NCBI GenBank assembly: GCA_946886275.1
Contig: CAMPIH010000019.1
Span: 1 to 21,426 of the forward strand
Source of the DNA: an uncultured Sphingosinicella sp.
GTDB taxonomy: Bacteria; Pseudomonadota; Alphaproteobacteria; Sphingomonadales; Sphingomonadaceae
Reading direction: 5' to 3'
Length of the DNA stretch: 21,426 nt
In this document: piece by piece, positions 7,932 through 15,548 of the stretch
How positions within the stretch are numbered: position 1 is the first letter of the stretch
Layout: each line of letters starts with the position of its first letter
Program-made: the position numbers and the translations under genes
The notes under the pieces: model-generated
The model's database searches: none
What the model saw: the letters and a program-made list of their open reading frames with translations, nothing else
Told to the model about the DNA's origin: nothing

Positions 7932-8528
7932 TTACTGGACCGGTCGCCTCGCCCGAAGCGCCTGGGCGAGCGTGCCCTCGTCCAGATAATCGAGCTCGCC
8001 GCCGACCGGGAGGCCGTGCGCGAGCTGAGTGATCCGAACCGGAAAACGCTCGAGCCGTTCAGCGAGATAATGGGCCGTGGTCTGGCCTTCGAGGGTCGCG
8101 TTCATCGCCAGCACGACCTCGTCGATCCCGCCGGCGGCCACTCGCGAGACCAGCTTGTCGATTCCGAGATCCTCGGGCCGGACACCTTCGAGCGCCGAAA
8201 GCCGGCCGCCAAGGACATGAAAACGGCCGGGGAAGAGCCTGGAGCGGTCGAGCGCCCAAAGGTCGGACACCTCCTCGACGACACAGAGAAGCCGCGGATC
8301 GCGCCGACTGTCCGAGCAGATCGCGCAGGGATCCGACGTGTCGACATTGCCGCAGACCGAGCAGACGGACAAAGTCTCGTTCACCCGCTCGAGCGCTCGG
8401 AGCAGGGGCGTCAGCGCCGTCTCCCTCTTCTTCATCAGGTGAAGCACCGCTCGGCGGGCCGAACGGGGGCCGAGCCCGGGAAGGCGCGCAAGCGCCTGGG
8501 TCAGGGCTTCGATCTCGGAAGAGGCCAT
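7932..8528 (-). CDS. recR: Recombination mediator RecR
   Basis: 198 residues, full length. Domains in order: N-terminal helix-hairpin-helix ([20 protein letters not shown]), a four-Cys zinc finger (Cys56, Cys59, Cys68, Cys71 in [16 protein letters not shown]), a Toprim domain starting [14 protein letters not shown], and the C-terminal [19 protein letters not shown]. RecR works with RecO (and RecF) to load RecA on SSB-coated single-stranded DNA. The gene begins 65 bases from the divergent fmt start and is followed on the same strand by def. No dnaX or YbaB gene, frequent recR neighbours, is in view. Confidence 0.97.
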   Translation of the reverse strand: MASSEIEALTQALARLPGLGPRSARRAVLHLMKKRETALTPLLRALERVNETLSVCSVCGNVDTSDPCAICSDSRRDPRLLCVVEEVSDLWALDRSRLFPGRFHVLGGRLSALEGVRPEDLGIDKLVSRVAAGGIDEVVLAMNATLEGQTTAHYLAERLERFPVRITQLAHGLPVGGELDYLDEGTLAQALRARRPVQ

Positions 8529-8593
8529 GACGAGAGCGATAGGTTGAAGCGCCTTTGCTTGCCAAGCCGAATGTAGGGGATAGGGAAACAGCC

Positions 8594-9502
8594 ATGCGCA
8601 TCGCCTTCATGGGTACGCCCGAATTCGCCGTCCCGACGCTCGACATGCTGATTGCGGCCGGGCACGAAATTCCGGCCGTCTACACTCAGCCGCCCCGCCC
8701 CGCCGGACGCGGCAAGGCGCTGAGGCCTTCGCCGGTGCAGATTCGCGCCGAGGCGGCGGGGATCGCGGTCCGCACGCCCAAATCCCTTCGCGACGAGGCC
8801 GAGCAGGCCGCCTTCGCCGCCCTCGACCTCGATTTCGCCGTGGTCGCCGCCTACGGCCTCATCCTTCCCGAACCGATCCTGAGCGCGCCCGCCGGCGGCT
8901 GCCTCAATGTCCATGCCTCGCTTCTTCCGCGCTGGCGGGGAGCGGCGCCGATCCAGCGCGCCATCCTCGCCGGCGACGCTCGGACGGGAATCACGATCAT
9001 GGAGATGGAGCGCGGGCTCGACACCGGGCCGATGATGGCGATGTGGCCGGCCTCGATCGAGCGGAAGACCGCCGGCGAGCTCACCGAGGAACTGGCGGGA
9101 ATCGGCGCCTGGCTGCTCAAGCGGGTCCTGGAGGTCTGGCCCCAGGTCGGGCGAATGCCCCAGGACGATTCGAAGGCGACCTATGCGCCGAAGATCGGGA
9201 AGGAAGAAGCGAAGCTCGATTTCGCTGCGCCAGCGGAGCAGGTCGAGCGCCAGGTGCGCGCGTTCAATCCCGTCCCCGGCGCCTGGTTCGAACATGAGGG
9301 GGAACGGATCAAGATACTCTCCGCCGAGCTGTCCGAGCTCGGCGGAGAGCCCGGCACCGTCCTCGACCACGGGCTCACCATCGCCTGCGGCAAGGGATCG
9401 ATCGTCCCGACCCAGGTCAAGCGGGCCGGCCGCGGCGCGATGCGGCCCGACGAGCTGTTGCGCGGCTTCGTCATCCCGGTCGGCTCCAGGCTCGGTGGAT
9501 GA
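8594..9502 (+). CDS. fmt: Methionyl-tRNA formyltransferase
   Basis: 302 residues from ATG 8594 ([16 protein letters not shown]). The formyltransferase catalytic domain shows [19 protein letters not shown] with Asn105, His107 and the SLLP loop, plus GLDTGPM with catalytic Asp143. A C-terminal tRNA-binding OB-like domain follows from about residue 205. It formylates initiator Met-tRNA, the reaction whose product def later reverses on proteins. A purine stretch (GGGGATAGGGAAA) precedes the start. It overlaps truA by four bases (ATGA). The C-terminal domain contains an unusually strong perfect inverted repeat, listed separately. Confidence 0.97.
   Translation: MRIAFMGTPEFAVPTLDMLIAAGHEIPAVYTQPPRPAGRGKALRPSPVQIRAEAAGIAVRTPKSLRDEAEQAAFAALDLDFAVVAAYGLILPEPILSAPAGGCLNVHASLLPRWRGAAPIQRAILAGDARTGITIMEMERGLDTGPMMAMWPASIERKTAGELTEELAGIGAWLLKRVLEVWPQVGRMPQDDSKATYAPKIGKEEAKLDFAAPAEQVERQVRAFNPVPGAWFEHEGERIKILSAELSELGGEPGTVLDHGLTIACGKGSIVPTQVKRAGRGAMRPDELLRGFVIPVGSRLGG
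9317..9349. repeat. Perfect 14-bp inverted repeat within fmt
   Basis: The arms CTCTCCGCCGAGCT (9317-9330) and AGCTCGGCGGAGAG (9336-9349) are exact reverse complements separated by five bases. It lies wholly inside the C-terminal coding part of fmt, is GC-rich, and is not followed by a T-run. In mRNA it would be a very stable hairpin. Confidence 0.9.
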
Positions 9503-10245
9503 CCCGGTTCCGCCTCACCGTCGAATATGACGGCCGGCCGTTCATGGGCTGGCAGCGCCAGGCCCACGGCCCTTCGGTCCAGCAGGCGATCGAGGAGGCG
9601 ATCGGCGCGATCACCCACGAACGCGTCACCCTCCACGCCGCCGGAAGGACCGATGCCGGAGTCCACGCCTTGGCGATGACCGCCCATGTTGAGATCGACC
9701 GGGCGATCACTCCTTTCCGGCTCGTCGACGGGATCAATGCCAAACTCCGGCCGAAGCCGGTGGCGATCCTCGCCGCGGAGATCGTGGCCGAGGATTTTCA
9801 CGCTCGATTCAGCTGCATCGGCCGCCGCTATCTCTACCGGATCGTCAATCGGCGGGCGCCGCTCGCGCTCGATTCCGGCCGCGCCTGGCGGGTTCCGGTC
9901 GTTCTCCATGCCGACAGCATGCACCGCGCCGCCCAGCATCTCGTCGGGCGGCACGATTTCACCACCTTCCGATCGGCCCACTGCCAGTCGGAAAGCCCGG
10001 TGAAGACGCTCGATCGGCTGACCGTCCGCCGGCTGGGAGAGACGATTGAGATCGAGGCGGCCGCCCGATCCTTCCTTCACCACCAGGTGCGTTCGATGGT
10101 CGGATGCCTCGAGCTCGTCGGCCGCGGCAAGTGGAGCGAAAGGGACCTCAAGGCCGCGCTCGACGCGAAGGATCGCGCCGCTCTCGGCTTCAACGCGCCG
10201 CCCGACGGCCTCTATTTTGTCGAGGCTGTCTATCCGCCGGACTGA
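9499..10245 (+). CDS. truA: tRNA pseudouridine(38-40) synthase TruA
   Basis: 248 residues, typical for TruA. The start ATG overlaps the fmt stop (ATGA), so it is translationally coupled. The N-terminus [18 protein letters not shown] and the catalytic motif [11 protein letters not shown] with nucleophile Asp52 are intact; later conserved segments [16 protein letters not shown] and [13 protein letters not shown] are present. It converts U38-U40 of the anticodon stem-loop to pseudouridine in the cytoplasm. Its last 56 bases overlap the 3' end of the convergent asparagine-synthase-like gene. Confidence 0.97.
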   Translation: MTRFRLTVEYDGRPFMGWQRQAHGPSVQQAIEEAIGAITHERVTLHAAGRTDAGVHALAMTAHVEIDRAITPFRLVDGINAKLRPKPVAILAAEIVAEDFHARFSCIGRRYLYRIVNRRAPLALDSGRAWRVPVVLHADSMHRAAQHLVGRHDFTTFRSAHCQSESPVKTLDRLTVRRLGETIEIEAAARSFLHHQVRSMVGCLELVGRGKWSERDLKAALDAKDRAALGFNAPPDGLYFVEAVYPPD

Positions 10246-12145
10246 CCGCGCCCATCCCGAACAGGCGCTGGAGCGCCGTTTCGAGCATCAGCAGCTGCCA
10301 GAGCAGTGGGCCATGGTCACCGATGCCCCGGCGATGCTCCTCTGCAAGCCGAGCGATCGCCGAGCCGTTGAACCAGCCGAGTTCGGCCAAAGCGGAGCCG
10401 TGAGACAGGGCCACGGCCCGTTCCGCGAGCGGACCGCGAAACCAGGCACTGACCGGAACGTTCTGCTCGCCCCTCGGCCGGTGCAGGATCTCCTTCGGCA
10501 AGCGGGTCTTCAGGACCCGCTTCATGAGCCACGTGTCGGTTCCGCCGCGAAGCCTTAGCCAGGTCGGAAGCCCGGCGGCGAATTCGACGAGCCGGTGATC
10601 GAGCAAGGGGGTACGCGCCTGCAGGCCCACAGCCATGGTGGTGCGGTCGAGCCTGGTGAGCCCGGCGGCGGGAAGGTTGATCTTCAGGTCCACATATTGA
10701 GCGCTCGAGGCTGGATCGGCTGCGCGCGCCTGCTCGAAGGCCCGGACATAACGGTCCTCGACTCGATACCCCTGCAGCGCCCGGCGGAAATCGTCATTGC
10801 AGAGCGCCGACCGGACCGAAGGCGGCATCGCCGCCACCGAGGCGGCAAAAGCTTCGCCCGGAGCCATGCCCATGGCCTGAAGCGAGCCACGGACTCGGAC
10901 CGCCTGCGCATTTCCCTGCCATTCTGGCACGGCGCCTCCCGCCGACGCGGCCGCTCGACGGAGAGGCATGGGCAGCAGCTGGCGAAGTCGCTCCTCGGCG
11001 GCGAATCGTCGGTAGCGTCCCTGGCCGGAAAGAGTCTCCGCCGCGCCGTCCCCGGTCAGGACGCTCTTTACCTGCCCGGCTGCCAGGGCGCTCAGTTGCA
11101 AGGCACCGAGCGCGGCCGGATCGGCGAACGGCTCGTCGAACGCCTCAGCGAGCGAGTCGATCATCGAGAGGTCGTCGGCGCCAACCTCGATCTCCCGATG
11201 ACGGGCGATGAAATGCTCGGCGACGAGACTTGCGAAACGGCTTTCGTCATCCTCCGCCTCGTCGAAGCGGACCGAGCAGGTTTGCACGGCTTCGCGGCTC
11301 GTCTCTGCCATGAAGGCGACAATCGCCGAGCTCGCGACTCCGCCCGAAAGGAAAACGCCCGCGGAACCTTCGCCCTCCACTCGAGAGCCGATCGCGGCAC
11401 CGAGCCGCTCGGCGAGCTCATCCTCCAGCTGGCGTCTCGGCCGGCGCTCGCGGCGGCAGAAATCCAGCTCCCACCAGCCGGTCGGGGCCGGGACCGGCCG
11501 ACCTCGGCGCAGGTGGAGAAAATGGCCTGCCGGAAGCTTGGCGACGCCGTCGACGAAGCCTGTATCGTCGGGAACGAAACCGAGGGCGAGATAATCCTCC
11601 ACGGCCCTCGGATTGACGGACCGGCGGAGACGTGGATGGGCAAGGAGAGCCTTCAGCTCCGAGGCGAAGATCAGGGCGCCGTCGGACAGGAGGACGTGGA
11701 AGAGCGGCTTCACTCCCAGCCGGTCGCGGGCGAGAAACAGCGAATCCTTGTCCCCGTCGTACAGGGCGATGGCGAAGATGCCGTCGAGGCGAGCGAGACA
11801 GCCGCGGCCCCATTGTCGCCAGGCGGCGAGGAGGATCTCGGCATCGCCTTCGCCGCGGAAGGCGTGCCCCTTCGACTCGAGGTCGGATCTCAGCTCCCGG
11901 CCATTATAGATCTCGCCGTCGAAGCTCAGGGCTGTTCGACGATCGGCGGTCAGCATCGGCCGAGCGCCGGCCTCGGAGCGGTCGCCGAGGGAGAGACGGC
12001 GGTGACCGAGGCCGATGCCGGGCGCCGTCCAGATTCCGCTTCCGTCGGGGCCGCGATGGGCAAGGCGCTCGGTCATCGCCTCGATCCGCGCCGGATCCAC
12101 GGGCTTGGGTATGTCGGGATGGAAGATCCCGGCGATTCCACCCAT
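10190..12145 (-). CDS. Asparagine-synthase-like protein, exosortase-A-associated amidotransferase type, active sites altered
   Basis: 651 residues from ATG 12145. The N-terminal half (about 2-190) has the class II glutamine amidotransferase layout ([50 protein letters not shown]); the C-terminal half (about 235-600) has the asparagine synthetase layout. It resembles amidotransferases of XrtA/PEP-CTERM polysaccharide loci, and its decarboxylase and ligase neighbours agree. Key residues are missing: position 2 is Gly (codon GGT) where the catalytic Cys belongs; the pyrophosphate loop reads SGGVASS (267-273), with Ala271 for Asp; GDGAAE (365-370) replaces the G-DGGDE motif, with Ala369 for Asp. 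The synthetase fold is otherwise kept ([20 protein letters not shown]). It is probably unable to hydrolyse glutamine and perhaps unable to adenylate. The reading frame is uninterrupted, so it is not an obvious pseudogene. Confidence 0.85.
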   Translation of the reverse strand: MGGIAGIFHPDIPKPVDPARIEAMTERLAHRGPDGSGIWTAPGIGLGHRRLSLGDRSEAGARPMLTADRRTALSFDGEIYNGRELRSDLESKGHAFRGEGDAEILLAAWRQWGRGCLARLDGIFAIALYDGDKDSLFLARDRLGVKPLFHVLLSDGALIFASELKALLAHPRLRRSVNPRAVEDYLALGFVPDDTGFVDGVAKLPAGHFLHLRRGRPVPAPTGWWELDFCRRERRPRRQLEDELAERLGAAIGSRVEGEGSAGVFLSGGVASSAIVAFMAETSREAVQTCSVRFDEAEDDESRFASLVAEHFIARHREIEVGADDLSMIDSLAEAFDEPFADPAALGALQLSALAAGQVKSVLTGDGAAETLSGQGRYRRFAAEERLRQLLPMPLRRAAASAGGAVPEWQGNAQAVRVRGSLQAMGMAPGEAFAASVAAMPPSVRSALCNDDFRRALQGYRVEDRYVRAFEQARAADPASSAQYVDLKINLPAAGLTRLDRTTMAVGLQARTPLLDHRLVEFAAGLPTWLRLRGGTDTWLMKRVLKTRLPKEILHRPRGEQNVPVSAWFRGPLAERAVALSHGSALAELGWFNGSAIARLAEEHRRGIGDHGPLLWQLLMLETALQRLFGMGAVSPADRQPRQNRGRRAAR

Positions 12146-12362
12146 CGGCTAGATCTTCGAATGAGCCGCAAGCGCCGCCGGGGCGGACGCCGCCACGGCA
12201 TCCGCGCGAGACCTGGAATATTGCCGCTTCACCCCTGCCGTTTCCCCGTGACCTTGGCGATTGGGTAGAAGCCGTCCGCTAGCCGCACCACCCCGTGCGA
12301 GGCGATCCGTTCCCTTCTCCCGTCCAGCGGCGGTTCGAACCTCCTGGGGCCGGTCCCGACGA
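12146..12362. other. 217-base intergenic region, no gene seen
   Basis: This lies between the decarboxylase stop and the amidotransferase-like start on the same (minus) strand. An 86-codon open frame across it overlaps the decarboxylase 3' end, has no domain-like content and no convincing ribosome binding site. It presumably carries the promoter or leader of the amidotransferase-like gene; I cannot point to a convincing promoter. A GGTTCGAACC palindrome (12332-12341) is present but does not fold as a tRNA arm. Confidence 0.5.
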
Positions 12363-13604
12363 TCAGTCGGCGGCGCCGACCAGCCTTTCCAGGGCCTGGG
12401 ATTGGGCAAGGAAGGCCTGGGGACTGGCCGAAAGTCCGTAGGCGCCGGCGAGGAAGATGGCGACGAGATCGCCCGGCTCTGCCTTTGGCATCATGACGTC
12501 ATCGGCGAGCCGATCGAGCGGCGTGCAAAGGCAGCCGACGATGCTCACTTCCTCCTCTGGAGGGGAACCGAAACGGCCGGCGACGGCAACCGGGAAGTTG
12601 CGGCGAATGACCTGGCCGAAATTGCCGGAAGCGGCGAGCTGGTGATGCATCCCGCCGTCGACGATGAGGAAGGTCTTGCCGTGGCTTTCCTTGCGGTCGA
12701 CGATCCGGGTCAGATAGACGCCCGCTTCACCGACGATCCAGCGGCCAAGCTCGATCGCGAACTGCGTGTCGGCAAGGATTTTTGGGCGATCGGCGAGCGA
12801 CTCGGCAAGGGCAGCGCCCACCGCCTCGACGTCGAGCGGCTGCTCGCCATGGAAATAGGGGATCCCGAAACCGCCGCCGAGATTGACCAGGGGCGGAGCG
12901 GCTTCGGCCTGCTGAGCCAGCGACTCGGCGAGCTTCAGGCTGGCTTGCTGGGCCTCGATCAAGGCGGATGCCTCGAGCGCCTGCGAACCGGCGAAGATGT
13001 GGAAGCCGCGCCAATCGCCGCCGCCGTCGATGATCCGCCTGACTGTCCCCGGCACTCGCGAAGAATCGATGCCGAAGGGTTTGGCGCCGCCGCCCATGCG
13101 CATCCCGGCGCCTTTGATCTCGAAATCGGGATTGACCCGGACAGCGAGCCTAGGCCGCTTTCCGGCCGCCGCCGCAAGCGAGAGCGCCCGCTCGACCTCG
13201 CCCTCCGACTCGCAATTGACGGTGATCCCATGGTCGATCGCGGCAGCGAGCTCGCGATCGCGCTTCCCCGGCCCGGCGAAGCTGATCCGCGCCGGATCGG
13301 CCCCGGCCGCAATGGCGAGCTCGAGCTCGCCGCCGGAGGCGACGTCGAGCCCGTCGACGTCACGGCCGACTCGCTCGAGCAACGGGGGAAAGGGGTTCGC
13401 CTTGACGGCGTAATGGAGATGAACGCCCGGAAAGGCGGAGCGGAAACGGCCGATCCGGCCCCGGACCAGACCGAGATCGTAGACGAAGAGCGGCGTATCG
13501 CCGGCCTCTTCCACGAGGTCGTCGGCTCGTCTGCCGCCGATCAGCAACATGAAGTCGTCGTCGGCGGCGAAGCCGGCCGGAATGGGGCCCATCGGCTTGC
13601 TCAT
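12363..13604 (-). CDS. PLP-dependent decarboxylase, exosortase-A-associated (ornithine/DAP decarboxylase fold)
   Basis: 413 residues from ATG 13604, overlapping the ligase stop (ATGA). It is a fold-III (alanine racemase-like) PLP barrel: the HYAVKANP motif holds Lys68 for the PLP Schiff base, with GGELELAI, FHIFAGSQ, LVNLGGGFGIPYF, ELGRWIVGEAG and the C-terminal VGCLCTPLD carrying the active-site Cys and Asp. The HIFAGSQ and GCLCTPLD variants are those of the exosortase-A-associated decarboxylase branch rather than of LysA or SpeA. The substrate is unknown; coupling to an acyl ligase and a carrier protein suggests decarboxylation of an amino acid destined for, or carried on, that protein. No catalytic residue seems to be missing. 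Confidence 0.9.
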   Translation of the reverse strand: MSKPMGPIPAGFAADDDFMLLIGGRRADDLVEEAGDTPLFVYDLGLVRGRIGRFRSAFPGVHLHYAVKANPFPPLLERVGRDVDGLDVASGGELELAIAAGADPARISFAGPGKRDRELAAAIDHGITVNCESEGEVERALSLAAAAGKRPRLAVRVNPDFEIKGAGMRMGGGAKPFGIDSSRVPGTVRRIIDGGGDWRGFHIFAGSQALEASALIEAQQASLKLAESLAQQAEAAPPLVNLGGGFGIPYFHGEQPLDVEAVGAALAESLADRPKILADTQFAIELGRWIVGEAGVYLTRIVDRKESHGKTFLIVDGGMHHQLAASGNFGQVIRRNFPVAVAGRFGSPPEEEVSIVGCLCTPLDRLADDVMMPKAEPGDLVAIFLAGAYGLSASPQAFLAQSQALERLVGAAD

Positions 13605-15115
13605 GCCATCAGCTCGTTCTTCAGCCCGATCCGGTCAAGCTTGCCGTTGGGACCCCGCGGCAGAGCCTCTCTCCAGAGGATCGGGCCAGGCTGCATGAAA
13701 TTGGGAAGGTTGCGCTTGAGAAAGGCACGAAGCTCCTCCTCCCGATCCCGCCGGTCCGGCCGGACCACGAGGGCGATCGCTTCGCCGAGCCGAGGGTCCG
13801 GAAAGCCGAGAGCCACGGCCTCCTGGACGATCCCGGACGCGATCGCCGCTTCCTCCACCTCGGTCGGGCTGACCCTGTTGCCGGAAGTCTTGATCATGCC
13901 GTCCTCGCGGCCGACGAAATAGAGCAGAACATCGCCGTCCCGCCTGACCCGGTCGCCCGACCAGACGGCGACGCCGCCATGAACCGAACCGCTCGGCGCC
14001 GGCCTGAACCGTTCCGAGCTTCGTTCCGGATCGTTCCAATAGCCATGCGCGACGAGCGGACCTGCATGGACGAGCTCGCCCTCGCCTTCACCCTCGATCA
14101 CCTCGCCTTCCTCGTCGACGATCAGGATCTCGGCGAACGGGATCGCCGTTCCGATCGAGTCGGGATGATCGTCGAGCAGGGCCGGCTCGAGACAGGTGGA
14201 TCGGAACGCCTCGGTCAGCCCATACATCGAGTAGATGTCCGCGGCCGGAAACATCTCCCGCATCCGCCGGATCACCGAAGGCGCAAGCTTGCCGCCGCTG
14301 TTCGTCAGGCGCCTCAGCGACAGCGCCGCCTGGGGCGGCCACGGCGCCTCGACAAGCTGAATCCACAAAGGAGGAACCCCAGCCAAAGTACTGATCCGAT
14401 GGGTATCGATCGCCCGGATGACGTCACGCGCCGTGAGAAATTCGATCGGCACGACCGATCCCCCGGCCGCCCAGGTGGAGAAAAGTTGATTCTGGCCATA
14501 GTCGAAGCTGAACGGAAGGACGGCGAGCACTCGATCCTGCTCGGTCAGGTGAAGATAGGCGGCCACGCTGATCGCGCCGAGCCACAGATTTGCGTGGCTG
14601 AGCATCACGCCCTTCGGCCGGCCGGTGGATCCCGACGTGTAGAGCAAGGCGGCGAGATCGTCCGGCGAAGCGCCGGAAGGCTCCAGCCTTTCTTCATTCT
14701 CGAAAAGCGCTCGTCCCGCTTCCTCTTCGAGCGCGGCGCAGCCCGACGGCAGATCGCCATCCTCGAGCGTCGCCAGCCGGGCTCGGCCGGTGACGAGCAG
14801 CAGGGCGCCGCTGTCGGCGAGGATATGGGCCACCTGCATCCGCTTGAGCAGCGGGTTGATCGGGACGTGGACCAGGCCGGCGCGGGCGCAGGCGAGCGGG
14901 AGGAGGGCTGTCATCAGCCCCTTCGGCAACCAGCTCGCGACCCGGTCCCCTTTGACCAGGCCCCGGCCGCGCAAGGCGGCGGCGGCGCGACCGACCATCT
15001 CTTCGAAGCGGGCATAGTCGATCGTGCCGTCCCGCATGATGAGGGCCGGCGCGGTCTGCCGGCCGCGAAGCGTCAGATGATCGAGGGGGCTGGGATTCGG
15101 GTCGAGCCTTTGCAC
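13601..15115 (-). CDS. AMP-forming acyl ligase, exosortase-A-associated
   Basis: 504 residues from GTG 15115, behind AGGAG. It is an ANL-superfamily adenylating enzyme with P-loop LLYTSGSTGRPKGVMLSH (TSGSTGRPKG at 160-169), A5 motif MYGLTEAF (298-303 for YGLTEA), A7 WSGDRVRRDG, hinge GREDGMIKTSGNRVSPTEVE and the catalytic A10 Lys492 in PRGPNGKLDR. It is intact and should activate a carboxylate with ATP and load it on a thiol. The divergently encoded carrier protein is the obvious acceptor. The ligase-decarboxylase pair with ATGA overlap is typical of exosortase-A-associated gene sets. The acid substrate cannot be deduced. Confidence 0.9.
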   Translation of the reverse strand: MQRLDPNPSPLDHLTLRGRQTAPALIMRDGTIDYARFEEMVGRAAAALRGRGLVKGDRVASWLPKGLMTALLPLACARAGLVHVPINPLLKRMQVAHILADSGALLLVTGRARLATLEDGDLPSGCAALEEEAGRALFENEERLEPSGASPDDLAALLYTSGSTGRPKGVMLSHANLWLGAISVAAYLHLTEQDRVLAVLPFSFDYGQNQLFSTWAAGGSVVPIEFLTARDVIRAIDTHRISTLAGVPPLWIQLVEAPWPPQAALSLRRLTNSGGKLAPSVIRRMREMFPAADIYSMYGLTEAFRSTCLEPALLDDHPDSIGTAIPFAEILIVDEEGEVIEGEGEGELVHAGPLVAHGYWNDPERSSERFRPAPSGSVHGGVAVWSGDRVRRDGDVLLYFVGREDGMIKTSGNRVSPTEVEEAAIASGIVQEAVALGFPDPRLGEAIALVVRPDRRDREEELRAFLKRNLPNFMQPGPILWREALPRGPNGKLDRIGLKNELMA

Positions 15116-15120
15116 CTTCG

Positions 15121-15125
15121 CTCCT
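15121..15125 (-). promoter_or_regulatory. Shine-Dalgarno AGGAG for the ligase GTG start
   Basis: On the minus strand AGGAG stands five bases before GTG 15115 and supports that non-ATG start. Confidence 0.7.
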
Positions 15126-15172
15126 GTGAAACGGGTTCCTTCTTAGGCCGGAGGCCCCGGGCCATAAAGCGT

Positions 15173-15188
15173 GCCGGTCGAGACCGGC
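15173..15188. repeat. Inverted repeat between divergent ligase and carrier-protein genes
   Basis: GCCGGTC and GACCGGC form a perfect 7-bp inverted repeat separated by two bases, in the 144-base gap between the divergent starts. The spacing is that of a dimeric-regulator operator, but no regulator gene is adjacent, so an operator role is only a possibility. Confidence 0.4.
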
Positions 15189-15259
15189 CCATGCCTGCCG
15201 CTTGTCCGCCGGGGGTGAAGCCGTTAGGGGCGCTCACGCCCGAGGGGGACGAGGAATCG

Positions 15260-15538
15260 ATGACGGCCGCGACGAACGATGGGATGGAAGTCGAGATCAC
15301 GCTTCGAGCGGTTCTCGCCGACGTGCTCGGCCTCGATCCTCAACGGGTCGCCGCCTTCGACGAATCCACGCCCTTGTTCGGAGCGCTTCCGGAATTCGAT
15401 TCGATGGCCGTGGCCGGGCTCCTGACCGAGCTGGAGGAAAGGCTCGGGATCCTCATTGAGGACCATGAGGTGGACGCCGACCTGCTCGAGACGTTCGGCA
15501 CTCTCCACACCTTCGCCAGAGCCAAGACCCTGCGCTGA
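15260..15538 (+). CDS. Acyl carrier protein, exosortase-A-associated type
   Basis: 92 residues from ATG 15260, with GAGGA five bases before it. The four-helix carrier fold is recognisable: ITLRAVLADVLGLDPQRV, the loop STPLFGALPEFDSMAVAGLL with phosphopantetheine attachment Ser48 in the DSM motif, then ELEERLGILIEDHEVDADLLETFGTL. It is unlike fatty-acid AcpP (no DSLDTVEL), so a dedicated carrier is more likely. It is transcribed away from the ligase-decarboxylase pair and probably receives the ligase's acyl or aminoacyl product. It ends 10 bases from the convergent trxB stop. Confidence 0.9.
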   Translation: MTAATNDGMEVEITLRAVLADVLGLDPQRVAAFDESTPLFGALPEFDSMAVAGLLTELEERLGILIEDHEVDADLLETFGTLHTFARAKTLR

Positions 15539-15548
15539 CGACGAGCGG

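Noticed and set aside
10595..12268. 557-codon plus-strand frame opposite the amidotransferase-like gene
   Set aside because: The minus strand has clear family motifs throughout; the plus frame has none and is a GC-rich shadow.
12332..12341. GGTTCGAACC, resembling a tRNA T-loop
   Set aside because: The flanks do not pair as a five-base T-stem and no anticodon or acceptor arms are found nearby on either strand.
12149..12409. Small minus-strand frame of 86 codons between the decarboxylase and amidotransferase-like genes
   Set aside because: It overlaps the decarboxylase end, has a composition like random GC-rich DNA and no convincing start signal.
13341..13361. 8-bp inverted repeat GACGTCGA/TCGACGTC in the decarboxylase gene
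   Set aside because: Short repeats of this size built from GTC/GAC codons are expected by chance in such GC-rich coding DNA.
12261..13922. 553-codon plus-strand frame opposite the decarboxylase and ligase
   Set aside because: It runs across two well-supported minus-strand genes and their junction; no domain content.
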